Source: Ignisphaera sp.
GTDB lineage: Archaea > Thermoproteota > Thermoprotei_A > Sulfolobales > Ignisphaeraceae
Assembly (NCBI GenBank): GCA_038831005.1
Contig: JAWBKZ010000001.1
Span: forward strand, 1-64,000
Length of the DNA stretch: 64,000 nucleotides
Direction: 5' to 3'
Shown here: piece after piece, positions 47,514 through 55,082 of the stretch
Position numbering within the stretch: position 1 is the first letter of the stretch
Layout of the letters: each line of letters opens with the position of its first letter
Position numbers and translations under genes: made by a program
Notes under the pieces: model-generated
What the model was told of the DNA's origin: nothing
Database searches by the model: none
The model's input: only the letters and a program-made list of their open reading frames with translations

Positions 47514-48287
47514 ATGTATCTTGATTCAGTATCCGAACCAATACTATTGGTCTTAATCAATGGATCCATAGTTATGGGGGCAACATCTCTAGGTTCGTTA
47601 ACAGCTTTCTTTGGATATAGACTTTCTGATAGATATCTCGATCTAAGTCTAGGATTTGCTGCAGGAATAATGATTGTTGCCAGCTTCAGTAGCTTGATAA
47701 TGCCTGCAATAGATGAGGGCCTGTATATTGATGTAGGTCTTGGCATAGCTCTAGGAACACTATTGATATTATTGTTAGACAGAGTTCTACCTCATGAGCA
47801 CGAAAGTGTGGGATATGAAGGTCTAGAACGTTTCAGGGAGAAAATACGCAAGGCATGGTTAGTAGCTCTAGCCATGATCATCCACAACATACCTGAAGGA
47901 CTTGCAGTAGGTGTAGCAACAATCTATAGCCCTTACTTAGGATTGGCAACAGCTATAGCTATAGGGCTTCAAGATGTAGTTGAGGGTATGGCTACATCAC
48001 TACCTTTAGCCTCTGCTGAAGGAAAACGTCTTAAAGCTGTAGCCATAGGCATTATAAGTGGTGTGATTGAGTTACTAGCCACGTTTAGTGGAGCAGCTCT
48101 AGCTACATTGAGTAGAATATTCCTGGGTATAGGTATGGGGCTAGCTGCAGGAGCTATGATATATGTTGTAGTAGAAGAGATACTTCCAGAGATATTCCAT
48201 AGACAAGCAAGAAATAGAAGAATAGCCACACTAGGGTTCATCATAGGGTTCTATGCAATGCTATACCTAGATATACTAATACATTAG
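47514..48287 (+). CDS. ZIP-family metal transporter
   Basis: About 257 residues with eight hydrophobic segments. The metal path is shown by HNIPEG in helix 4 and QDVVEG in helix 5, with a His-containing loop (LPHEHES) before them. ZIP proteins move zinc, iron or similar ions into the cytoplasm. A TTG at 47511 precedes the ATG used here; GGAAGG lies upstream. The dense GxxxG helices are typical. Confidence 0.88.
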   Translation: MYLDSVSEPILLVLINGSIVMGATSLGSLTAFFGYRLSDRYLDLSLGFAAGIMIVASFSSLIMPAIDEGLYIDVGLGIALGTLLILLLDRVLPHEHESVGYEGLERFREKIRKAWLVALAMIIHNIPEGLAVGVATIYSPYLGLATAIAIGLQDVVEGMATSLPLASAEGKRLKAVAIGIISGVIELLATFSGAALATLSRIFLGIGMGLAAGAMIYVVVEEILPEIFHRQARNRRIATLGFIIGFYAMLYLDILIH

Positions 48288-48569
48288 CCAAATCACTAAA
48301 TAAAGATAGCAATTTAGAACACCTGGGGAGAAGCTGGAGCTAATTCTCCACAGATCTTGAGAATGATGTTCAAAATCTATAGAATACGATATACAGAACA
48401 CGTAGCTATGTATATATTCAGGTAATCGTTGGCTGTATACATACCCTAGGCTATTACATTAAGATTCCATATATAGACATCCTAGATAGTTACTCAGTAT
48501 CATCACAAGACATTATATAGCAATCAAATTAGATATAGAGCATGCTATATGTAGAGTATTGCTCTACAT

Positions 48570-48893
48570 CTACCTATTACCTATGACAAATTTCGGAGGC
48601 TCTATCCATTCTGATCTACATCTAGGACATCTCGATGGCTTTCTAGGTCTATCAAGTTCAGAAAACACATAGCCACATTTTCTACATCTTGCAGGTAGCA
48701 TGAGCAATAACTTTTTATTTCCACTTTGTCGTCTAACGGTTTTCGCTATATGCGCCAAATGTTCATAAACATCGTAAACATCTATCCCCATAATCTGTGC
48801 AATCTCTTCCGCAGATAATGGGGCTTCTGTTGCTTCTAAAAGCTTCATTATCCTCTGTCTAATACTCCCCAAATATTCGTCTCCAAAATACAC
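48570..48893 (-). CDS. Predicted transcriptional regulator, HTH fused to zinc ribbon
   Basis: 107 residues from a GTG. An N-terminal winged-helix segment (about 10-55: RIMKLLEATEAPLSAEEIAQIMGI) is followed by a zinc ribbon with Cys70/Cys73 and Cys89/Cys92 (CRKCGYVF … CPRC). This matches the small archaeal HTH-Zn-ribbon family (COG3357 type). Targets are unknown. A 51-bp gap separates it from the upstream hypothetical gene, so both may be one transcript. Confidence 0.8.
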   Translation of the reverse strand: MYFGDEYLGSIRQRIMKLLEATEAPLSAEEIAQIMGIDVYDVYEHLAHIAKTVRRQSGNKKLLLMLPARCRKCGYVFSELDRPRKPSRCPRCRSEWIEPPKFVIGNR

Positions 48894-48944
48894 TCATAAC
48901 CACCTTAAAGAGATGAAAGGGAGATAGGATTTGATCTAGTGGAT

Positions 48945-49277
48945 TCAACACTCTGTGAAACCAAGCACTCTACACCATTCACGAATTATTTCTTCTTCTG
49001 CCCTCTCTTGCTCAATGAGTTGATGTTCAGCATAATTAGGTTTCCTGGATCCTTTATCGAGGCTCATCTGAATATATTCAACAGCCTTTCTAGTTGGATG
49101 AGAAACTATACTGATGTAAGCTCTAGCAATAGCTGCTACAGTTGCCTCATGTAGAACAATGACCTGGTCCTTCAGAACAAGAATCAACCTCATATGTCTA
49201 TGGTTCGGCGGAATAAAACCTACAACCTTAACAACATCACTATTCCTATACACCTTCACATCAGTAGATACAGACAT
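48945..49277 (-). CDS. Conserved hypothetical archaeal protein
   Basis: 110 residues. The first half is beta-rich (VKVVGFIPPNHRHMRLILVLKDQVIVLHEATVAAIARAY), the second helical and charged, ending in REWCRVLGF. I do not recognise a family. Codon use looks like that of its neighbours, and it probably shares a transcript with the Zn-ribbon regulator gene. Confidence 0.6.
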   Translation of the reverse strand: MSVSTDVKVYRNSDVVKVVGFIPPNHRHMRLILVLKDQVIVLHEATVAAIARAYISIVSHPTRKAVEYIQMSLDKGSRKPNYAEHQLIEQERAEEEIIREWCRVLGFTEC

Positions 49278-50073
49278 AACAACTCACTACTCAGTCCTTT
49301 CTTAAACAAGTTTATAGCTGATTAATACTTGATAGTTCTAGATCAAATATGGTATTAATATCTCATAAAGATTTCTATTCATTGTAACTATATTGATCGG
49401 TATATGGATAAGAGGCACGGTCTCCTAATTATCTGTATATACATCTACTATACCCTCTGTAAGACAAAGAAATAAAGACTAGGGTTTAAATAATGTTGAT
49501 ATAGAGAATTTGATTAATTGTTAGTGGGTGTTATCCATATACTTCCTAGATTTTGTTAGAGTATGCAGTATGTTTTAAAGAAATCAAGGAATTAGATTAA
49601 AACATTTGATATATTGAGAGATTTCGGAAATTTTTAATAAATTCTCTATATCGACCAACAGATTATGTTCTTCAGATTTTTCGAAGGTAGAGATTAGTTA
49701 AAATCAGTATTCGAGAGCATTGGATATACATTAAATCACATTCTAGATTTATTCGATGTTTGTTATCTGAGTGATTGAAGGTTTTGTTGATGTGGATGGA
49801 TTTTGAAGTATGGTTATGTTTTGTTAATGTCTTTGACCGATTTTCATGGTGATGGGTATTTGTGTTTGATTTTTCTAGTTTATTGATCTTTATTAGAAGT
49901 AGTGATTGTGGTTAAGTGTGGGTTTGTTCTGATTTCCTCAAGATAAATAATATTACCAAACTCTTGATTAATCATACATAATCTATGGGGGTGTATAGAT
50001 AGATTAAGGTCTAGTTCACTATTACTGGTTTGCTAGATCAGTTAATGTAAATGTATATGTGTGGGTGGTTTAA
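49278..50073. other. Long gap with a strongly G/T-biased segment
   Basis: Nearly 800 bases without a convincing gene. In 49741-49930 I count about 50 G against 10 C on the plus strand, with T also well above A, unlike the rest of the window. No tRNA, snoRNA box or hairpin was recognised. The region may be a non-coding RNA, a regulatory leader or another strand-biased element. The promoter of the following dehydrogenase gene must lie at its right end. Confidence 0.4.
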
Positions 50074-51105
50074 GTGGATAGATATAGATCTAAGGTAGTG
50101 ATTACAGCTCCTATACACAATATATGTATTGATATACTTAAGCAGAAAGCTGATGTATATGTTTATGAGAAGCCATTGTTGAATGAAGAAGAGATTATTG
50201 AAGTAGTTAGAGAAATTGATCCAGATGCCATTGTAGCTGTTCGCGGTGTTGAGAAGATAACTAGAAGAGTGTTTGAAGCATGTAGTAATCTGAAGATTGT
50301 TGCTAGAAATGGTGTAGGTTATGATGGTGTAGATGTTGTAGCGGCTACTGAGTATGGTGTGTGGGTAACTATAGCTCCTGTTAAAGAGCTTTTTCAAGCT
50401 GTAGGTGAACATGCTGTTGCATTGATCCTGTGTTTAGCTAGAAAGATATGTTTAGCGGATAGACGTGTTAGAGAAGGTGGATGGATAGACAAGGATCTTT
50501 TGGGTATAGGTTTAGAGAAGAAGATTATAGGGATTGTTGGTCTAGGTAGGATAGGTGTTGAAATAGCTAGAAAGGTTAAAGGGCTTGGTGTAAACGTGAT
50601 GTATTTCGATATAGCTAGAAAAGAGGATCTTGAGTCAAGTCTAGGTATCGCTTATTCAGATCTATACACACTATTAAGAGAATCAGATTTCGTCATTCTA
50701 TCGGTTCCATTAACAGAAAAAACAAGAGGAATGATAGGCGAACAGGAGCTCAGATTAATGAAGCCTACAGCCTATGTAATCAATATAGCTAGAGGTGCTG
50801 TAATTGATTATCCAGCTTTACTGAAAGCACTAAAAGAGAGATGGATAGCAGGTGCAGCTCTAGACGTATTTCCTATAGAGCCTGTGCCTAGAGATGACGA
50901 GATCCTGAAGCTAGACAACGTTATATTAACACCACATATAGCTTGGTTTACAGAAGAAGCCAGAATAGCTATGGCTAAAACAGTTGCAGAAGAAGTTGTA
51001 AGAGTACTTAGCTGTGGAGAACCTCTCTATCCTGTGAATCCCGAGGTAAAGGATAGGGCCAAGGCTAAGTGTCGCTCTCTACGTAATCTAGATGCCTCTT
51101 CTTGA
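50074..51105 (+). CDS. D-3-phosphoglycerate dehydrogenase-like 2-hydroxyacid dehydrogenase
   Basis: 343 residues. The NAD-binding motif is GIVGLGRIG (153-161), with Asp179 after it favouring NAD. The catalytic trio is Arg240 (NIARGAVID), Glu269 (IEPVPRDDE) and His288 (TPHIAWFT). There is no C-terminal ACT domain, so it is the short form. It could make 3-phosphohydroxypyruvate for serine, or reduce another 2-oxoacid such as glyoxylate. The start is GTG with GGTGG upstream. Its 3' end overlaps the convergent uracil-DNA glycosylase gene by 41 bp. Confidence 0.85.
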   Translation: MDRYRSKVVITAPIHNICIDILKQKADVYVYEKPLLNEEEIIEVVREIDPDAIVAVRGVEKITRRVFEACSNLKIVARNGVGYDGVDVVAATEYGVWVTIAPVKELFQAVGEHAVALILCLARKICLADRRVREGGWIDKDLLGIGLEKKIIGIVGLGRIGVEIARKVKGLGVNVMYFDIARKEDLESSLGIAYSDLYTLLRESDFVILSVPLTEKTRGMIGEQELRLMKPTAYVINIARGAVIDYPALLKALKERWIAGAALDVFPIEPVPRDDEILKLDNVILTPHIAWFTEEARIAMAKTVAEEVVRVLSCGEPLYPVNPEVKDRAKAKCRSLRNLDASS

Positions 51106-51746
51106 CGTAGTCTAGAAGCGTTTTAGCATCTCTTTTGCTCCTTTCTTCACCGATATTTCCATGCATTAAGTCCCTTATGTACCTCAGATCGCTTGCCAGC
51201 ATTTCTCGTAGAGAAGGGTTGTAGAGGGCTGCTGCAGGATGTATTGTAGGTATTATTGAGACATCTAAACCCAACAGATTTATTGAATAGACTCTACCCC
51301 TCATCCTCATAACACCTTCCCATTCAATACCATACATCGAGAACACCCTCTTACCAGCGATATTTCCCAATGTTACCACAATCTTGGGTTTGAGCATAGC
51401 TATCTGAGACTCTAGATATACACTGCAATTCTCTATCTCATCATCTCTCGGCTCTCTATTCTGTGGAGGTCTACACTTAACAACATTAGTTATATAGGTT
51501 TGTTCACGTCTAATATTCAAGCTCTCTAAAACCATAGTGAGTAAACGGCCAGCCGCACCAACAAAAGGTCTTCCAAGCTCATCTTCTGTAGCTCCTGGAG
51601 CTTCTCCTATAAGCATTACTGAAGCAGTTCTAGAACCTTCGCCAGGCACAGCGTTTTTCCTGTATCTATGTAGAATACATCTACTACAGCTCTTTATACT
51701 AGCTTCAAGTTCTTCCCAAGACTTAAACCGATTCGTGGAGACTCAC
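51065..51746 (-). CDS. Family 4 uracil-DNA glycosylase, 5' end interrupted by a +1 shift
   Basis: From a GTG at 51649 the frame gives 194 residues: PGEG, LIGEAPGATEDELGRPFVG, NVVKCRPPQNREP with one cysteine 15 residues before another (ENC), and IPTIHPAAAL. The [4Fe-4S] cluster of this family needs four cysteines. The other two, in KSCSRCILHRYRKNAVPGEG, lie upstream in the same frame, which has no ATG, GTG or TTG and meets a TGA at about 51747. Starting at GTG 51746 in the next frame gives MSLHESV, then TAA at 51723-51725; skipping one base joins it to KSWEELEASIKSCSRC. So the full protein (about 226 residues) seems to need a +1 frameshift, or has a sequencing error or recent mutation. Role: removal of uracil from DNA. 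Confidence 0.8.
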
Positions 51747-51862
51747 CTTCGTCTATATCAATGTCTATGGTGTACCACTAGATGTGTAGTAGACACAATA
51801 ACGTTTATATTTTATAGCTGTATATGTACAAGATCTGAAAGCTTATAGTCTGGTGGAACTCT

Positions 51863-52066
51863 ATGGGTCTCAAGCATAAAAAGTACATCTATGTAGCTAG
51901 AGCAGATGGATACTACGTAAAGATTAGAGTACTGAAGAGTAGAACTGACGAAGAATCTAGATACATGGTGATCGGTCCAAAGGTTAGAGAACCTCCATTA
52001 AACGCTCAAGTTATTAGGGAAGACCAGCTACCAGATAAAATAAAAACAGAACTTTATACAGTATAG
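51863..52066 (+). CDS. Small conserved archaeal protein, DUF5622-like
   Basis: 67 residues: GLKHKKYIYVARADGYYVK, then a MVIGPKVREPPLNAQVI segment. It is short, basic and beta-rich. I associate this pattern with DUF5622 of Thermoproteota, but from memory only. Function is unknown. Divergent from the uracil-DNA glycosylase gene. Confidence 0.65.
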   Translation: MGLKHKKYIYVARADGYYVKIRVLKSRTDEESRYMVIGPKVREPPLNAQVIREDQLPDKIKTELYTV

Positions 52067-52212
52067 GGTAGTAGAGCTAGATGATGATGTCGACGTAAAC
52101 GGATTGATGACGAGGGGTCGATACTCTGACAAAAATAGCCAACGATCATCAGTATAGGAACCAGGGTTAGATAGCCTTAGGTACTCTATGGACTTTAAGA
52201 GGTGCTGAAGGT

Positions 52213-52755
52213 ATGTCAGGGCTTAAGATACAGTACCTCTCTAAAAAAGCTGTAAAGAGCATTCTGACGTTTCTTGAGAATAGAAAATATATAGACCCGA
52301 TTTTCTTGGAAATAATTAGGGAGCATGAAGAGGTTAAGCTAGTCGTAGGCAGTAGGTTTGAAATAATAGTATTTGATTCAATACCGGCGTTATTTAGGAA
52401 GCTAGATAGAGACATCTATATGCCAACACTATATGTACTGAATATGCTATATAGTAGCAAAAAGATTGTTATTGTACCAAGTGTAACAACAGATGAAGGT
52501 GCTATAGCTCCTTTGAAAAGAGGGGCAGACTTAATGATACCTGGTATAAAGAAGATAAACAAGAGCTTTAGCAAAGGAGATATAGTGGCTATAATGGAGC
52601 CTGGAGAAAGATATATCGTGGCAGTAGGTATAGCTCTAGTTAATTCCATAGATATAGCTCCTAATATGAAAGGTAGAGGTATAGAAAATCTATCGCATAT
52701 AGATGACGAGATATGGTCAACATCTCTACATATAGTTAAGGCGCTTTCTAGATAA
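52213..52755 (+). CDS. PUA-domain RNA-binding protein (archaeal MCT-1/Tma20-like)
   Basis: 180 residues. The N-terminal half (YLSKKAVKSILTFLEN, VKLVVGSRFEIIVFD, MPTLYVLNM) is the pre-PUA domain. The C-terminal half is a PUA domain: IVIVPSVTTDEGAIAPLKRGADLMIPGI, FSKGDIVAIMEPGERYIVAVGIAL. Relatives take part in translation initiation, recycling or tRNA/rRNA modification. It converges with the THUMP gene, overlapping by 8 bp. The start at 52213 has GGTGCTGAAGG upstream. Confidence 0.83.
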   Translation: MSGLKIQYLSKKAVKSILTFLENRKYIDPIFLEIIREHEEVKLVVGSRFEIIVFDSIPALFRKLDRDIYMPTLYVLNMLYSSKKIVIVPSVTTDEGAIAPLKRGADLMIPGIKKINKSFSKGDIVAIMEPGERYIVAVGIALVNSIDIAPNMKGRGIENLSHIDDEIWSTSLHIVKALSR

Positions 52756-53293
52756 CATTAGGCCTCTTAATCCTAAACAAATTCTCATCGCTTCTGCTGT
52801 ATATAGATATAAAGGTGTTCTCATAAACTACCTCAATCCTAATGATATACTCATAGTTCCTAAAGTCAATTACGGCTATACCGAGATTCTCGATAATATT
52901 GCCAATATATCTTAGTAATGAAGAACAGGAGTCTATAATGTTGCCACGCTTTCTACATCTTCCTATAGCTTTTATCGGGAGTCTATATCCCTTCAATAGA
53001 ATAGCATCTACAACACTTCTCGCTATATGTTCATAACTTGTAGAACACACAAAATCAATAGGTATTACCCAGTAGCCTCTAACATTTCTAGAGACTATGT
53101 ACCTAACAACAGTATATACATTGAGTTGCCTTTCCATGTATACCACAACAAAACCTCTACCAGAAAACCATGAACATCTAGCTTCAATACCATAACTAAA
53201 TAGTATGTCTAATACCTCACTACATACACTTTCCTCGTTACCGATACCACACGTAATCATTATCATGGGTTCAGTAACCTTGACATCTATCAC
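52748..53293 (-). CDS. THUMP-domain RNA-binding protein
   Basis: 181 residues. The N-terminal part (MIMITCGIGNEESVCSEVLDIL) and the core (SYEHIARSVVDAILLKGYRLPIKAIGRCRKRGN, then IRIEVVYENTFISIYS) fit a standalone THUMP domain of the type found in archaeal TAN1-like proteins, which bind tRNA and help a modification enzyme. No catalytic domain is present. The match is by overall pattern. Confidence 0.65.
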   Translation of the reverse strand: MIDVKVTEPMIMITCGIGNEESVCSEVLDILFSYGIEARCSWFSGRGFVVVYMERQLNVYTVVRYIVSRNVRGYWVIPIDFVCSTSYEHIARSVVDAILLKGYRLPIKAIGRCRKRGNIIDSCSSLLRYIGNIIENLGIAVIDFRNYEYIIRIEVVYENTFISIYSRSDENLFRIKRPNVI

Positions 53294-53358
53294 AATTCAA
53301 CACGCTCGTACCTCGTCATCACCCAATAGGTAAATAAACATTTAACCCCTAAAAACTG

Positions 53359-53368
53359 GTTAATATAA
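53359..53368 (+). promoter_or_regulatory. TATA box of tRNA-Leu
   Basis: The sequence GTTAATATAA is centred about 24 bp before the first base of the tRNA, the usual spacing for an archaeal promoter. Confidence 0.6.
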
Positions 53369-53386
53369 TTTCGGGAAACAAGTAGT

Positions 53387-53471
53387 GCGGGGGTGCCCGA
53401 GCTAGGTCAAAGGGGGCGGGCTTAAGACCCGCTGGCGTAGGCCTGCGTGGGTTCAAATCCCACCCCCCGCA
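53387..53471 (+). tRNA. tRNA-Leu, anticodon UAA
   Basis: An 85-nt class II cloverleaf. Acceptor arms GCGGGGG and CCCCCGC pair perfectly. The anticodon stem GCGGG/CCCGC holds the loop CTTAAGA with anticodon TAA. A long variable arm follows, then the T-arm GTGGG/CCCAC with loop TTCAAAT. The discriminator base is A, as expected for leucine; CCA is not encoded. No intron is seen. Confidence 0.95.
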
Positions 53472-53666
53472 CTAGAGTTTTTAAATGCTGATTATTATCA
53501 TACATGGTTATGGAGATTCAATGAGATGCACATCATATGGATATGTAGATTTGTGGTTAAGATCCTTATGAATGTCCTGATGGTCTGTTCTAATAGTATT
53601 TTTCATATACATTTATATTGGTTCCTAAACCGAGGGCTCTAATATACATGTTATTGGGAGAGCTGT

Positions 53667-54611
53667 ATGGGGAAAAGTGTTGTACTTTTTGCCTCAGCCC
53701 AACTTGAGCAGCTAGATGAAAAGTATAGTTTGTCTTTCAAATTCAAGAATCTGCTGGAGAAGTCGTCGTTAAGTAGCATTATAGAGCCAGGCAATACTGT
53801 TGCCATAAAGTTACATGTAGGTGATATGTCTCATGGAGGTTTTAGAACCATTAGGACAATATTCGTTAAAATACTTGTTGATTATGTTAAAAGTGTCGGT
53901 GGAGTACCGTTTCTAACAGATACATGGGGTCTTAACCACGTTATAGTTGGTATAGAGAATGGATATGGCTATGAAGCTGTTGGAGCACCATTAATACCTG
54001 TTTCGGGTATAAAGGAACACGATGTTGTAAAGGTTCACGTACCTAATGCGTTAAGGTTGAATGAGGTAGAGGTTGGTGGGAATGTATACTATGCCGATGT
54101 CATTATAAACTTTGCCCATAGCAAAGGTCATCCAGCCTCGGGCTATGGTGGAGCCATAAAGAATATAGCTATGGGTTGCACAGGACCTAATACACGAAGA
54201 GAGGTACATAATCTCGAGCAACTCGATAATTATGGTAGAGCATTTCAAGAAGCACTAGTTGATGCATTCCATGGTGTTATCCTTAACAAGCCTAGGAAAG
54301 TGTTTCACATAAACTACGCACTCGATATAATACCCACATGCGATTGTGCTCCATGGTCAGATATACCTATAGTTCCTGATATAGGGATACTGGCATCAGA
54401 AGATGTTGTAGCTCTAGAGAAAGCAACACTAGATATGATTAACGAAGCACCTGTTGTTCCTAGATCTATAGCCGAGAAAGCAGATATAAAACCGAGAGAA
54501 AACAAGTTCTTTAAACTGCATGCCAAAGATCCATATATTCAGGTGGAGGCTGGTTATAGAAAGGGTTTAGGTTATCTTGATTACGAGATAGTTATGGTGG
54601 AGATATCTTGA
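53667..54611 (+). CDS. DUF362-domain protein
   Basis: 314 residues: VAIKLHVGDMSHGGFRTI, VPFLTDTWGLNH, VIINFAHSKGHPASGYGGAIKNIAMGC and CDCAPWSDIPIVPDIGILAS are DUF362 marks. In many genomes DUF362 is fused to a ferredoxin; here a separate two-cluster ferredoxin gene overlaps its stop by 4 bp (TTGA). An electron-transfer function is likely. The biochemical role is not established. Confidence 0.86.
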   Translation: MGKSVVLFASAQLEQLDEKYSLSFKFKNLLEKSSLSSIIEPGNTVAIKLHVGDMSHGGFRTIRTIFVKILVDYVKSVGGVPFLTDTWGLNHVIVGIENGYGYEAVGAPLIPVSGIKEHDVVKVHVPNALRLNEVEVGGNVYYADVIINFAHSKGHPASGYGGAIKNIAMGCTGPNTRREVHNLEQLDNYGRAFQEALVDAFHGVILNKPRKVFHINYALDIIPTCDCAPWSDIPIVPDIGILASEDVVALEKATLDMINEAPVVPRSIAEKADIKPRENKFFKLHAKDPYIQVEAGYRKGLGYLDYEIVMVEIS

Positions 54612-54835
54612 GGCAAAAAGTATGGGTAAATCAAACAAAATGTATTGGATGTGGCAAATGTGTAGCGGTATGCACAAATAATGTATTTAAGATTGTTAAC
54701 AGGAAATCTATTGCCGTAAATCCTGAAAACTGTGTTACATGTAGAGCATGTACAACTAATTGCCCTACAGGAGCAGTATCTTTAGCACCACGTGATATGT
54801 ATGCTACATATGCTAGATTCTATAAGAAGAGCTAG
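54608..54835 (+). CDS. 2[4Fe-4S] ferredoxin
   Basis: 75 residues from a TTG. Two cluster motifs are visible: Cys12-x2-Cys15-x2-Cys18-x3-Cys22 and Cys42-x2-Cys45-x2-Cys48-x3-Cys52. The TTG overlaps the TGA of the DUF362 gene, so the two are translationally coupled. It probably passes electrons to or from the DUF362 protein. Confidence 0.92.
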   Translation: MRQKVWVNQTKCIGCGKCVAVCTNNVFKIVNRKSIAVNPENCVTCRACTTNCPTGAVSLAPRDMYATYARFYKKS

Positions 54836-55082
54836 ATACTTGAAAATCAAATCATTAGCGATGTATTAGAACTTTATAGTGTAGATAGACAAGACATAGT
54901 TGATGTTCTTTTCCTTACGGATATCTAATGGATACTTATCAGCGATATACAGTTATGTACCTAGTTATTCTAAATGAATCATCATCTATATCGATTATCG
55001 AGGAAACGATAGTCATATACTCGATACAGAGGATTGGTGTTTGAGGTTGATGTTCTTGATGATCGAGAACAATCTTATGTAT

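Noticed and set aside
49741-49930. Replication origin
   Set aside because: No cdc6/orc1 gene is adjacent and no origin-type repeats were seen; only the base skew is reported.
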